A stretch of 64,000 bases of DNA from Salvelinus alpinus (GCF_045679555.1 NC_092087.1:86973864-87037863); one strand, 5' to 3'. Numbered from the stretch's first letter, positions 33,475 through 45,290 are shown. Numbers and translations: made by a program. Notes: generated by a model not told the origin, from the sequence alone.

Positions 33475-36400
33475 GTATGGTCCCTTTCATAACTGTTTTA
33501 GTTGCCCTGTGTTTCGATTTACAAACATGTCTAAAATGTTAAGAGTCATAATGTTCTTCTATTTGTCATATCTACATCACTTTATATAGTTGTCTTTCAC
33601 TCCTCATTGAGAGATGCTTATCTGTGGTTTCCATTCACACTCAACTCAGCAACTATGGCAACAAAATGTGGACACAACCTTCTATTATTGTGAGCCATTT
33701 TGGCTTAATTGTGATTCCCTTGTGTTGTGTGACTGTGTGTTTCAGTGGTACTGGGTCAGGATGGCTGGAGTGTGACTTACACCCCTCAGAGAATCTGTGC
33801 CTTGAGGGGGTCAACAGTTGATCTGACCTGCTCTTACACATATCCCAGTGGTACAGTCACAAAAACCCGCTGGTTCACTGAATGGGGGACTGGTGTAGAA
33901 CCTAAATATCTAGGACAGGATCCAGAAAATGCAGGTCATGTGAAGTATCGTGGGGATAAGGAGAAAGACTGTACCCTGAGAATAACAGACCTGAGAGAGA
34001 GAGACTCAGCTACGTACAGGTTCAGATTACAAACAGATCAGGAAGGAGGGACATATACTGGCCAACTTGGAGTGACTTTGTCTGTCACAGGTAAAGTAAA
34101 AAATAGCTTTTATTTTGAATTCCATTTAGTTCAGGATAAATGTCTTGGTTTGTATTTACATCTGTATAACATAGGATTTCCTTCATCTTTGTATTAGAGT
34201 GATAAGTCAGTGATAAAGGGATTTACAGTGATATAGTTTATTCTCCAGGTCTTCAGGTGAAGGTGACTGGTGGACATCAGGATAAGACACTGACCTGTAT
34301 CACCACCTGTACTCTGACTGACAACCCAACCTACATCTGGTACAAGAACGGACAACATCTAGATGAGAGCACCTCCCCCCAGTACAAAAACTCAGTCTCC
34401 AGCAACTACATTGATGGTTATTCCTGTGGTGTAAAAGGCCATGAGGATCTCCACTCTCCTGCAGTGTGTGAGTGTGTATTTAATTAACAATACTGTTTAA
34501 CCTCTGTGTGTGTGTTGGTTTCACTTTCAGGTTTAACTTTCAGCATTTCTAGGAATAACTGAGAATATAATCCAGTTGACCTCTTGTTATGTCACTGTGT
34601 TTCAGGTGTTCAGGGTCAGGACTGCAACAGAGTGACTTACACCAAGAGGAGAATCTGTGTCTTGAAGGGGTCAACAGTGGACATATCCTGTACTTATGTT
34701 GGTTATAATACAGTCAAATCATCACTTTGGTTTAGTCCTAAACGGAATGCTAGTTGGACTAATAAGTTGACCCCTGAGGACCTAACCAGAGACCCAGGGT
34801 ATGCAGGTCGTGTGAAGTACCCTGACAAAGAGAGATGGAGATATAAAGATCCCTGCATCCTGAGAATCACAGATCTGAGAGAGGAGGACTCAGCTGAGTA
34901 TCGCTTCACTTTTAAAACTCAAAACTTTGAATGGGGTCATAGTTTCCCTGGAACAACTCTGTCTGTCACAGGTAAGACTGCAGTGTTTGATACAACTGTA
35001 AATCATAATTAATTACAGGAGAATATACATTAACCATCCTGTTAACACAGAGGTGTATGTGGTTTTATACATATTGTTTCAGTTCTGCAGGTGAAGGTGA
35101 CTCCTGCTGCAGAGGGACAGAAGACACTGACCTGTAGCACCACCTGTACTCTGACTGACAACCCCAACCCCACCTACATCTGGTACAAGAACGGACAACG
35201 TCTAGATGAGCCCACTTCCCTGCAATACTCTGTCAATAGTTATTATTCAGACAGTTACTCCTGTGCTGTAAAAGGCCATGAGGATCACCACTCTCCTGCA
35301 GTGTGTGAGTATGAATGAAACTAGTATTGTATGTGGTATCATTTAGAACCAATAAGAATGGTATTACTTTCTCTATCAATATTCTTAACTATATACATTG
35401 GAATGATAAACAGTTTAATAGATGTATGTACATGTATGTTAATATTTTGTTTAAATTCAAAATGAACCTGTCCAATACATCTAAAACATTTAGTCTCATT
35501 ATCGTTTCAGGAATTGATCAGTTACATTTTGTTTCAGGTGTTGTGGGTGAGAGCTGTATGAATGTGACTTACACCCATCAGAGTATCTGTGCTTTGAAAG
35601 GGTCAACAGTGGACATATCCTGCTTTTACACACATCCCAGTTGGCATAACGTCACAGAAGTATCCTGGTTCAACAAATGGGAGTCTGGTGTAACTAAAGA
35701 CCTGATCCAGGACTCAGAGTATGCAAGTCGTGTGGAATACTATCGACAAACAGAAAAGAACTCCACCCTGAGAATCACAGACCTGAGAGAGAGTGATTCA
35801 ACTGAGTACAAGTTCAGATTTACAACTGATGAGGCCAGATGGGGGTATAGCTTCCCTGGAACAACTCTGACTGTCACAGGTAACACTACATACCACATTA
35901 TACAGTTTTGAAGAGTCATGATGTTAATAATTAACTCACACCAATTCTGAACCATATACTCTTTTTTTGTTCTCCTTTAATTCAGGTTTTCAGGTGGAGG
36001 TGACTCCTGAACAGTATTCAGAGTATAAGACACTGACCTGTAGCACCACCTGTACTCTGAGTAACCCCAACCCCATCTATATCTGGTACAAGAACGGACA
36101 ACATCTAGATGAGAGCACCTCCCCCCAGTACAACTTCTCCAGGAACTATGAAGACAGCTACTCCTGTGCTGTAAAAGGCCATGAGGATCTCCTCTCTCCT
36201 GCAGTGTGTGAGTGTTTCTTTATTAAGGGACAGATCAAATTTTGCTGGGAGACTAGACAGGACTGGTCTCCAAAGTAAAAAATATTTTCACATTACCCTC
36301 CCTTTGTACTGTAAAATCAATTGAACACCCTCCCCCCTCAGAATGAACTCAAAATAATGTTTACGACCACAAATAAGAATAACTGTAGCGACCCTGCCTT

Positions 36401-39400
36401 TATAAACGTGAATACCGACTTTGTCACTTCAGCCTGCTGTTGTGGCACAGTCAATGCCACGCAGGGCTACGGGCCAGAAGTTTGAGGGTTCCCGACCACC
36501 ACAGACAAGCTCACCCTGCCTGTTTCATTACACTGCGATCATATACAAAATATATGCAACACATTTTCCACCAACAGGTTTCTGTGCCAATGCAGCACAC
36601 AACCAATAAACAAAACATACCGACTTCGGGCGCTTCAATGTCATGGTTTGTGTTTTCAACACCACAATAACTAGACAATGTAAATCTGGACAGAGAACAC
36701 ATCCCTCCCTACCTTGTAGTCTTACCCAGTATTGAAAGCTTGACAATCTCTGAATGTCATTACACTTGTTGGTGTTTTGTAACAGATGTCTCTTTCCGTT
36801 CATCAAATGTCTGCAGCTCAGTTTGGATTGATTGATTGATTGATTTTATTTGTATGTTAAAAAAAACACATATACACAATATTTTTTAAGTGAACAGGAT
36901 TGTACAATAAAGTCGGGGACTTATTTCCATTGTGGTCCCTATGTTTTACATAAATACATATACAATTATATTGAACAAAAATATAAACGCAACGTGCAAC
37001 AATTTCAACCATTTTACTGAGTAACTGCTCATAAAAGGAAATCAGTAAATTGAAATAAATTCATTAGGCCCTAATCTATGGATTTCACATGACTGGGCAG
37101 GGTCACAACCATGGGTGGGCTTGGGAGGGCATAGGCCCACCCACTGGGGAGCCAGGCCCAGCCAATCAGACTGAGTTTTTCCCAACAAAAGGGCTTTATC
37201 ACAGACAGAATTACTCATTAGTTTCATCAGCTGTCTGGGTGGCTGTTCTCAGATGATCCCGCAGGTGAAGAAGCTGGATGTGGAGGTCCTGGGCTGAATG
37301 TAAAAAACCACACAATCCTCCACATAGCAAAAACTAAATAGATCTGTCCCTAATACATCACTGTAAAACTTTATAAAATGTATTTCTGTGTGTGTGTTGG
37401 TTTCACTATGTAATATCAGAACTGTTAGCATTTCTAGAAAGAACTGAGAATATAATCCAGTTGACCTCTTGTTATGTCACTGTGTTTCAGGTGTTCAGGG
37501 TCAGGACTGCAGCAGAGTGACTTACACCAAGAGGAGAATCTGTGTCTTGAAGGGGTCAACAGTGGAAATATCCTGTACTTATGTTGGTTATTATTCCACC
37601 ACATCAACATTCTGGTTTAGAAGTGATAAGTTGACCCCTGAAGACCTAACCACAGACCCAAGGTATGCAGGTCGTGTGGAGTACACTGGAACATACAAAG
37701 ATCCCTTCACCCTGAGAATCACAGATCTGAGAGAGGAGGACTCAGCTGAGTATCGCTTCACTTTTAAAACATACAACATTGAATGGGGTCATAGTTTCCC
37801 AGGAACAACTCTGTCTGTCACAGGTAATACTACACTGTATGATACAACTGTAAATCATATTGAATTACAGGAGAAAATAAATTAACCATCCTGTTACCAC
37901 AGAGGTGTATGTGGTTTTATACATATTGTTTCAGGTCTGCAGGTGAAGGTGACTCCTGCTGCAGAGGGACAGAAGACACTGACCTGTAGCACCACCTGTA
38001 CTCTGACTGACAACCCCACCTACATCTGGTACAAGAACGGACAACGTCTAGATGAGCCCACTTCCCAACAATACTCTAGTAATACACTAGTAGTGTTGGG
38101 TCATTCTGCAGACAGTTACTCCTGTACTGTAGAACACCATGAGGACCTCCACTCTCCTGCAGTGTGTGAGTATGAATTAAACTACTATTCTACTTAGAAA
38201 GTATCAATCATTTAATATCAATGAGAAGGGTATTACTGCTTTATCTATCAATATTCATCATTACATAGAAATTACACACAATGTCATAGATGTATGCATG
38301 TCTATAGTTAGAATGTTCAGTACCTCAAACACTTGAAGAATAGTTTAGTAGACACTCAAGTCCTAAAGTTTCTCCAAATGTATTATTGTTCATGTTTTGT
38401 GTAAGTGATAGTTCTAGATAGTTCTCTGACTTTAGATATAATTTATTTTTGACATGATGTCATTTGAGGTAGTGTACTACAGTCCTGACCCTCTGACAAA
38501 TTCTGCTTTACTAGATGCTCCAAAGAACACCTCAGTGTCAGTCAGTCCCTCTGGTGAAATAGTGGAGGGCAGTTCAGTGACTCTGACCTGCAGCAGTGAT
38601 GCCAACCCACCTGTGGATAAATACACCTGGTACAAGAAGAATGGAGCTTCATTGAAAGGATCTGAAAACACCTTCCTCATCACCAACATTAACTCTGAGG
38701 ACAGTGGAGAATACTACTGTGAGGCTGAGAGTATATATGGGAGTCTCAACTCTTCTTCTGTGTCTGTGGACATTCAGTGTAAATACACCTAACCTTCTCT
38801 TCTTTTGATCAGAGAATCACACATATTTAAAGTCATATTTAACTTATCTCAATCATAAGTCCAAGTTCCATGATGCTCCTCATGTAAAGCTCTATGTATA
38901 AACAATGTGTTACATATTGTCCACCAGATGGCCCAAAGAACACCTCAGTGTCAGTCAGTCCCTCTGGTGAAATAGTGGAGGGCAGTTCAGTGACTCTGAC
39001 CTGCAGCAGTGATGCCAACCCACCTGTGGACAAATACACCTGGTACAAGAAGAATGTAACCTCACCAAAAGCATCAGGACAGAGTTACAGCATCACTAAC
39101 ATCATCTCTGAGGACAGAGGAGAATATTACTGTGAGGCCCAGAATGGAAGAGGATCTATGAACTCTACAGCTCTGATGATCATTGTAGCAGGTAAAGTTT
39201 CATCTTTAATACCTCAATACAAAATTACTTTTCAAAACTACAGGTTGGCTTATAAAATCCCCAAGTATTAACAAGTATTACATTGATATTCTGTTTTATT
39301 ATTATAACAATATGTAGTTCATTAGAACATGCTGTGTACTCATATCATCTATATTTTATTTTAGGGAAACAAACCTCAGTTGTGACTGCAGCTGTAGGAA

Positions 39401-40335
39401 TCATAGTGGTTGTTCTGGTTCTCATCCTCTGTCTCTCTGGACTCATGTGGTTCAGGTGAGTGTTTTTGTTGTTTATTATTTCACTTTAGAAGATTAAATA
39501 GTTCATTCATTTATTCATTCATTCATTTGTTTACAATACAGGAATAAAGCCTCCAAATCCACCTCTGACACAAGAGGCACAGCAGATGATGGACAGGTGA
39601 GTCTGTTGGAATCAGAAGATGACTGTGATGACTGTGTATTCTTTGTGGGACATTTCCACTCCTCATGTTGTCTGCTCTCTCTCTCCATCAGGGAGACTCT
39701 AGTCCCGTGTATGACAACATCTCAAGCATGGCCATGAACTCTACTGCAGCACAGACAGCAGCCACAGACGACCAGGATGATGTTCACTATGCCAGCGTCC
39801 ACTTCTCTGGCTCCAAAAACCAGGAAGTGCCTCTGTACTCCACCGTCCAAGTGCCTCAGACCCAGAAAGAGGATGAGGATGTCCAGTACGCTGCTCTGAA
39901 ATTCAACCTCCCAGTGCTGCCAACCGGTGAGCATATTCTGCATTAAGGTCATTCATATGCTGCTGCTTATTGTAGGAGATGTTATCAATAAGAAAAACAG
40001 TTGACCCTTAGTGACCACTACGAACCCAAACTATGAACACAACAATGGACATCTCAGGACAATTACTATGACATGTCTATAATAGGGAGTGATGTGATGA
40101 TGGTTTTGAAGAACTGTTCTTCTGTTCCAAATGGAACCCTATTCCCTATTTAGTGCACTTCTTTAGACAGAGCCCTATAGGGTGGTAGTGCACTACTTTA
40201 GACAGAGCCCTATACTGTGCCACCATTTGGGACGCTGTCTTTTTTAAATTGATGTTTCTCTGCTTCACAACCACAGCAGCACAATCAGCTGAGGAGGACT
40301 CCTCTGTTCTCTACAGTACAGTCAACAAACCCTGA
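33420..40335 (+). CDS. Siglec/CD22-like inhibitory Ig receptor, apparently intact
   Basis: Fifteen coding exons with GT/AG borders and compatible phases total 3,303 nt, about 1,100 residues: 33420-33474, 33746-34090, 34249-34467, 34606-34971, 35083-35304, 35538-35879, 35986-36207, 37491-37823, 37935-38165, 38515-38778, 38928-39191, 39365-39455, 39542-39596, 39692-39926, 40277-40335. Layout: signal peptide (1-18); V1-C2, V2-C2, V3-C2, V4-C2 (19-778); two C2 domains (779-954); transmembrane (955-985); tail (986-1100) with ITIMs VHYASV, VQYAAL and VLYSTV. The V domains have the Siglec pattern: no F-strand cysteine, an E-strand cysteine in V1 and V2, and YRFR or YKFR in V1 and V3. Expected role: cell-surface inhibitory receptor that recruits SH2 phosphatases. 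Orthology to mammalian CD22 is not claimed; exon joining is predicted, not seen in cDNA. Confidence 0.88.
33746..34090 (+). CDS. Exon: V-like domain 1
   Basis: Cys in RICAL, Cys in VDLTC (B strand) and Cys in KDCTLRI (E strand) give the Siglec B-E disulphide pattern. The F strand reads DSATYRFRLQTD, with the arginine at the sialic-acid contact position. The G strand lacks the tryptophan seen in the other three V exons. Confidence 0.88.
34249..34467 (+). CDS. Exon: C2-like domain 1
   Basis: TLTCITTCTL has the CX3C pair; one Cys probably bonds to GYSC in the F strand and the other to the preceding V domain, as in Siglec domain 2. It also has YIWYKNGQ and ends SPAVC across the splice. Confidence 0.88.
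34606..34971 (+). CDS. Exon: V-like domain 2
   Basis: Keeps the E-strand Cys (DPCILRITD), but the F strand reads AEYRFTFKT, so the key arginine is threonine. A G-strand Trp is present (NFEWGH). Probably not a classical sialic-acid site. Confidence 0.88.
35083..35304 (+). CDS. Exon: C2-like domain 2
   Basis: TLTCSTTCTLTDNPNPTYIW and YSCAVKGHED, ending SPAVC. Very close to the other C2 cassettes, showing tandem duplication. Confidence 0.88.
35538..35879 (+). CDS. Exon: V-like domain 3
   Basis: The F strand is TEYKFRFTTD, with the arginine, and the G strand has ARWGY, with the tryptophan. This is the only V domain with both Siglec ligand residues, but its E-strand Cys is replaced (KNSTLRI). 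The N-glycan motif NVTY is near the start. Confidence 0.88.
35986..36207 (+). CDS. Exon: C2-like domain 3
   Basis: TLTCSTTCTLSNPNPIYIWY and YSCAVKGHED, ending SPAVC. It is followed by the longest intron, filled with repeats. Confidence 0.88.
36208..37490. other. Intron with transposon debris
   Basis: Holds a tRNA-like dispersed repeat at about 36380-36610, a (GATT)n run near 36826-36845, and a Tc1-type non-autonomous fragment at about 36968-37300 (AAAAATATAAACGCAACGTG near its edge). No exon is recognised here. Confidence 0.6.
37491..37823 (+). CDS. Exon: V-like domain 4
   Basis: Close to V2 (GVQGQDCSRVTYTKRRICVL), but the E-strand Cys is Phe (KDPFTLRITD) and the F-strand Arg is Thr (EYRFTFKT). 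Trp is kept (IEWGH). The most altered of the four V domains. Confidence 0.88.
37935..38165 (+). CDS. Exon: C2-like domain 4
   Basis: Has an extra loop of a few residues (SNTLVVLGHSAD) before DSYSCTVEHHED, and ends SPAVC. Confidence 0.86.
38515..38778 (+). CDS. Exon: C2 domain 5
   Basis: Reads YAPKNTSVSVSPSGEIVEGS across the splice, SVTLTC, YTWYKK and GEYYCEAES: a standard C2-set domain like the membrane-proximal domains of CD22. 264 nt, the same size as the next exon. Confidence 0.9.
38928..39191 (+). CDS. Exon: C2 domain 6 (membrane-proximal)
   Basis: Same start as domain 5 (GPKNTSVSVSPSGEIVEG), so a recent exon duplication. The - strand receptor exon at 60636-60899 encodes the same domain without an amino-acid difference. 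Confidence 0.92.
39365..39455 (+). CDS. Exon: transmembrane segment
   Basis: TSVVTAAVGIIVVVLVLILC then LSGLMWF: one hydrophobic helix. It differs from the - strand copy at 60349-60439 by a single base seen by eye. Confidence 0.92.
39542..39596 (+). CDS. Exon: juxtamembrane tail
   Basis: RNKASKSTSDTRGTADDGQ: basic start after the membrane, as a stop-transfer. It changes phase from 2 to 0. Confidence 0.8.
39692..39926 (+). CDS. Exon: ITIM tail
   Basis: Tyrosine motifs SPVYDNI, VHYASV, PLYSTV and VQYAAL; the second and fourth fit the ITIM consensus (V/I/L/S)xYxx(V/I/L). If the last intron is retained, the protein would end GEHILH instead. Confidence 0.88.
40277..40335 (+). CDS. Exon: last coding exon with ITIM
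   Basis: AAQSAEEDSSVLYSTVNKP then TGA at 40333-40335. The stop codon is part of the first unit of the 31-bp minisatellite that follows. Confidence 0.85.
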
Positions 40336-40497
40336 ACCAAGAAGACCTGAACACAACAACCCCAGAACCAAGAAGTCCTGAACGCAACAAACCAAGAACC
40401 AAGAAGACCTGAACACAACAACCCCAGAACCAAGAAGACCTGAACGCAACAAACCCAGAACCAAGAAGACCTGAATACAACAAACCCAGAACCAAAG
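40327..40497 (+). repeat. 31-bp minisatellite, about 5.5 copies, in the 3'UTR
   Basis: Same unit as 1786-2248 (ACCAAGAAGACCTGAACAC). It overlaps the stop codon. Confidence 0.93.
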
Positions 40498-40529
40498 TAC
40501 GATCTTTGTTCCCATGTGCAGTTGCAAAC

Positions 40530-41135
40530 CGTAGTCTGGCTTTTTTATGGCGGTTTTGGAGCAGTGGCTTCTTCCTTGCTGAGCGGCCTTTCAGGTTGTC
40601 GATTTAAGTCTCAATTTATTGTGGATATAGATACTTTTGTACCTGTTTCCTCCAGCATCTTCACAAGGTCCTTCGCTGTTGTTCTGGGATTGATTTGCAC
40701 TTCTCACACCAAAGTACGTTAATCTCTAGGAGACAGAACGCATCTCCTTCCTGAGCGGTATGACGGCTGCATGGTCCCGTGGTGTTTATACTGTACAAAT
40801 AATTGTAAAGATGAACGTGAGATTTGGCATTTGGAAATTGCTCCCAAGGATGAACCAGACTTGTGGTGGTCTACCATTTTTTTCTGAGGTCTTGGCTGAT
40901 TTATTTTGGTTTTCCCATGATGTCAAGCAAAGAGGCACTGAGTTTGAAGGTAGGCCTTGAAATACATCCACAGGTACACCTCCAATTGACTCAAATGATG
41001 TCAATTAGCCTATCAGAAGCTTCTAAAGCCATGACATCATTTTCTGGAATTTTCCAAGCTGTTTAAAGGCACAGTCAACTTAGTGTATGTAAACTTCTGA
41101 CCCACTGGAATTGTGATACAGTAATAGTAAAATAA
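40530..41135 (-). pseudogene. Dead Tc1-like element, family 1
   Basis: Reverse-strand transposase debris and a 3' inverted-repeat-type end (AGTGTATGTAAACTTCTGAC near 41080). Frames are broken. Confidence 0.75.
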
Positions 41136-41149
41136 TAATAATAAAACAG

Positions 41150-41640
41150 AAATGTTTTGGTACCCTTCCCCAGATCTGTGCCTCAGCACAATTCTGTCTC
41201 TGAGTTCTAGAGACAATTCCTTCGACCTCATGATTTTTGCTCTGACATGCACTGTCAACTGTGGGACCGTATATAGGTAGGTGTGTGCCTTTCCAAATCA
41301 TGTCCAATCAATTGAATTTACCACAGGTGGACTCCAATCAAGTTGTAGAAACATCTCAAGGATGATTAATAGAAACAGGATGCAGCTGAGTTCAATTTCG
41401 AGTCTCAAAGCAAAAGGTCTGAATACTTATCTAAATAAGATATTCCTGTTTTTTATTTTTAAAACATTTGCAGACCTTTCTAAAAAACTGTTTTTGTTTT
41501 GTCATTATGGGAATAGTGGTATATTTTTTATATAAATCTATTTTAGAATAAGGCTGTAACGTAACAACATTTTTTTTTAAAGTCAAGGGGTCTGAATACT
41601 TTCCCAATGCATTGTATATAATTATATATATATTTTTGTT
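41150..41640 (-). mobile_element. Dead Tc1-like element end, family 2
   Basis: Starts with CCTTCCCCAGATCTGTG, as in the element at 32085, and ends with AAGGGGTCTGAATACTTTCC-type sequence. Only one end is present; it abuts the family 1 fragment. Confidence 0.75.
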
Positions 41641-41860
41641 ATGTTTCTGAAACAACCATCAAAATCGTGAGACTTTTGTCTCAACGTCCAGGAAAGAGTT
41701 CTGCTTGATGCAACGTTTCTGCAACGTAATGCTTTTATCCCCTAAAAAACATGTGTAAACTGTGTTGTGACATTTTTTTTAATAAACTTTTAAGAATAAA
41801 CTTCCTTGTCATTGTTTTCACTTGTTATAACAGTATCTTCAGTGGACAGAAAATGGAACG
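41640..41860 (+). terminator. Receptor 3' end with polyadenylation signals
   Basis: AATAAA at 41781-41786 and 41795-41800. It matches the dead copy at 3300-3480. If this is the gene's end, both Tc1 fragments lie in the 3'UTR. Confidence 0.55.
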
Positions 41861-41861
41861 C

Positions 41862-42367
41862 TGTCACGTTCGTCGTCTGTAGAAAGAGAGGAGGACCAAT
41901 GCGCAGCGTGATATGAATACATCTTTACTTTTAATAACGAAGAACACTGAATAAACTTACAAAACAATGAAACGAACGTGAAGCTATATAATATAAGTGC
42001 AGACACAAGCAACTAATACCTAGACAATCACCCACGAAATACTCAAGGAATATGGCTGCCTAAATATGGTTCCCAATCAGAGACAACGATAAACAGCTGC
42101 CTCTAATTGAGAACCAATCTAGGCAACCATAGAACATATAACTACCTAGATTAGTCAAAAACCCATAGACATACAAAAACCCCTAGACAAGTTAAACTAA
42201 ACAAACCACCCCTTCGTCACACCCTGACCTAACCAAAATAATTAAGAAAACAAAGAATNNNNNNNNNNNNNNNNNNNNNNNNNNNNNNNNNNNNNNNNNN
42301 NNNNNNNNNNNNNNNNNNNNNNNNNNNNNNNNNNNNNNNNNNNNNNNNNNNNNNNNNNGGCGTGACA
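41862..42367 (-). mobile_element. Solo LTR (TGTCACG family) containing an assembly gap
   Basis: Starts TGTCACGTTC and ends GGCGTGACA. The flanks AACGC and GACGC match at four of five bases. Unknown bases fill 42259-42358, exactly 100, so its true length is not known. Confidence 0.75.
42259..42358. other. Assembly gap (100 N)
   Basis: A run of 100 N, the conventional size for a gap of unknown length, inside a repeated LTR. Confidence 0.99.
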
Positions 42368-43300
42368 GACGCTTTCAAAATCACACCTATTGTACTGTAC
42401 ATTACATACAGTAACTACAAATAAGAAATGTACATTGGTTTGGAGAGCAATAGTGGTTAATTCATCTTCATCATCATCATCATGAATGCACAAAATATAC
42501 ACAGACACTTTCAGAAGGAGAAATGTCCGGCACCTAGACACACAACCAGTAACATGAAATATTATTTGTCATTTTTAAAACACACAGACACAATATGACA
42601 TAACATGGATGTTTGGAGTGTGGAGGGTAATTCAGTCAGCGATGGCATTCCATTCCAGAACACTGAGAGATGGAACATTCTGGAATGTTGATGATTGATA
42701 ATAATACATCTCACAGTTAACAAGTTCAGACCAGGCAGTGAGATTATTGCCTGATATAAGAATGACAGTCCACCATTTTGTCCAACTACTAGTTAGAGAA
42801 TACATTACATCATTGTTAAGTGAGAATGTGATGTCATATAGAATGAGTGCTATGGTCTCCAACATGGCGTGGCTCTTGACCTCCTAACTGTTGACGACCT
42901 TCCCAGGTAGATTTTCTCTCTTTGGGGACAGAGAGGGATTAGGAGTGGAGGGGAGAGTGGAGATCCCATGGGAGATACCTTTTACGTCCCTGACATCACC
43001 ACTGAGTGTTTTGGGATAGAGCTTGGGGCAAGGGCAGGGGGGGTAAATATGTGTGTCCCTTCTGTTAGGCCACACCCACAGGAAGTGTCACTAAATGACG
43101 TTGTCGATCAGATGCATGGACTGCATGATGTTCTAGTCCTGGACGGGAGGCAGGAAGGGACAAAAAGCACAAAGGATAAGAAACAGTTGGAGAGAAGGTT
43201 TAATTGAATAACAGAAGCAGGTCCAAGTAACTGTCCAATGAAAATCTCACTTTTAAAACCTGATATTAAAGTACATATTATACACTATATACTGTATGTA
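42368..43300. other. Receptor 3' flank, paralogous to 3520-4900
   Basis: Long similarity with the left copy, except that it lacks the LTR at 3819-4274. No conserved coding frame. Confidence 0.7.
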
Positions 43301-43309
43301 TACACACAT

Positions 43310-43915
43310 TAAAATATCCTGTTATCCATATATAGTCTAATGTAGCCTGTTATGCATGTATAGTCTAATGTAGCCTGTTATCCATATATAGTCTAATGTA
43401 GCCTGTTATCTATATATAGTCTAATGTAGCCTGTTATCCATATATAGTCTAATGTAGCCTGTTATGTATATATAGTCTAATGTAGCCTGTTATCCATATA
43501 TAGTCTAATGTAGCCTGTTATCTATATATAGTCTAATGTAGCCTGTTATCCATATATAGTCTAATGTAGCCTGTTATCCATATATAGTCTAATGTAGCCT
43601 GTTATCCATATATAGTCTAATGTAGCCTGTTAACTATATATAGTCTAATGTAGCCTGTTGTCCATATATAGTCTAATGTAGCCTGTTATCTATATATAGT
43701 CTAATGTAGCCTGTTATCCATATATAGTCTAATGTAGCCTGTTATCCATATATTGTCTAATGTAGCCTGTTTCCATATATAGTCTAATGTAGCCTGTTAT
43801 GCATATATAGTCTAATGTAGCCTGTTATCCATATATAGTCTAATGTAGCCTGTTATCCATATATAGTCTAATGTAGCATGTTGTCAATATATAGTCTAAT
43901 GTAGCATGTACAGTC
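43310..43915 (+). repeat. 28-bp minisatellite, about 21 copies
   Basis: TAGTCTAATGTAGCCTGTTA-type units, orientation as at 4905-5258. Confidence 0.95.
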
Positions 43916-43916
43916 A

Positions 43917-44330
43917 AATTGTTTTTTTTACTTTTACCCCCCAATTTTGTGCTATCCAATTGGTAGTTACAGCATTGTCTCATCACTGCAACTCCCATAC
44001 GGACTCGGGAGAGGCGAAGGTCAAGAGCCACGCGTCCTCCAAAACAAAACAAAACAAAACCCAACCAAGCCACACTGCCCAATGTGTCAGAGGAAACACC
44101 GTGCATCCGTGTCACACACGGCCCGCCACAGGAGTCGCTAGAGCAAGGACATACTTGCCGACTAAACTCTCCCCTAACCTGGAAGACGCTGGGCCATTTA
44201 CCCACCGCCGGCTGGGTCTCCCAGTCGCGGCCGGCTGCAACAGAGTCTGGACTCGAACCAGGATCTCTAGTGGGACAACTAGTAACTGTGATGCAGTGCC
44301 ATAGACCACTGCACCACTCGGGAGACCTGG
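43917..44330 (-). mobile_element. tRNA-derived SINE, fuller copy
   Basis: On the - strand the tRNA-like head CTCCCGAGTGGTGCAGTGGT is followed by a B-box CTGGTTCGAGTCC and a body with GCCGGCGGTGGGTAAATGGC. A (CAAAA)n expansion lies near 44037-44062. Related to 5262 and 55410. Confidence 0.75.
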
Positions 44331-45290
44331 ACCAAGCTTGTCCTGATGTGTTTAATGATGATTTACTTTGTATTGCTGTCAGACATTATTTCACATTTTA
44401 TATTACGTAATACCGTATTGTTCAGTGTCATGATATTGCTTGTTTTATTATTTAAAAAATCATTATTACATATTTAGATACATCAAAGATTTTTACATTT
44501 GCAGTTTTTACAGTGTGGCTCAGTGTCAATACAGGATAAACATCATATCAGCATCATGTAGTAAATAATTTAAAAAAATGTACAATAAATACATGAATGA
44601 ACTATTAATACATTGATTCATGACTATTTCCAATTTGATATTATTTCTTGTATTTCTGACTATTGGACACATGACGGAACCATTGAACCACGTAGCCAAT
44701 GAGTGTCTATGCTGTAGGCTAGTCAGACCTGCTACATTACTGTCAGGAGATAAACTGTCATAGATCAACACCCAGCACTGTTCGTCACCACACACACACA
44801 CACACGCAAGCACGCACGCACACACACACACACACAGATAGGCAGTGTTAATACTAATGTAAAATGACAATCTGTCTGTATCCTCTCAGCATGTGGGGGA
44901 GCTGAGTGTACACATGACTTACTGTTTTATTATGTCAATCAGTTGTATTAATTCATAACAAAATACAGTTTAATTAAATCATATGTGGTGTCATTATTAA
45001 TGTAATGTCATTATTCAGAAAGGCTATGTATAACGGTGTTATAAAAACCAAATACAGTTTTACCAACATGTTTGGGGAATGAACACCACCCCCACCAGCA
45101 CTAGTGTTTCTCAAACCTCTCATGAGGGACCCATCTGTCCACTCTCCATATTGTAGCCACCAATGAAGAAATACAAGTAGCCTATGACATTTAAGACACA
45201 CATTTCTTGTAAAGTCTCTCTCTCTCCTCATGAAGATGTTCACACCTTTCTTAGCCCTTTACCGACGTGTTGGTTGCCAGGAAGAGGCAT
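44331..45290. other. Receptor 3' flank with (CA)n at about 44791-44836
   Basis: Similar to 5441-5945 up to about 44850, then unmatched DNA leading into the next leader-type region. No gene. Confidence 0.6.

Noticed and set aside
39692..39946. ITIM exon ending at GEHILH without splicing
   Set aside because: A good donor (GTGAGC) at 39927 and an in-frame downstream ITIM exon make the spliced form more likely. The unspliced end stays possible as an isoform.
40516..41066. + strand frames of about 67 codons
   Set aside because: Antisense of a dead Tc1-like transposase.
42242..42541. 99-codon - strand frame
   Set aside because: It runs through the N gap, so it is not a real frame.
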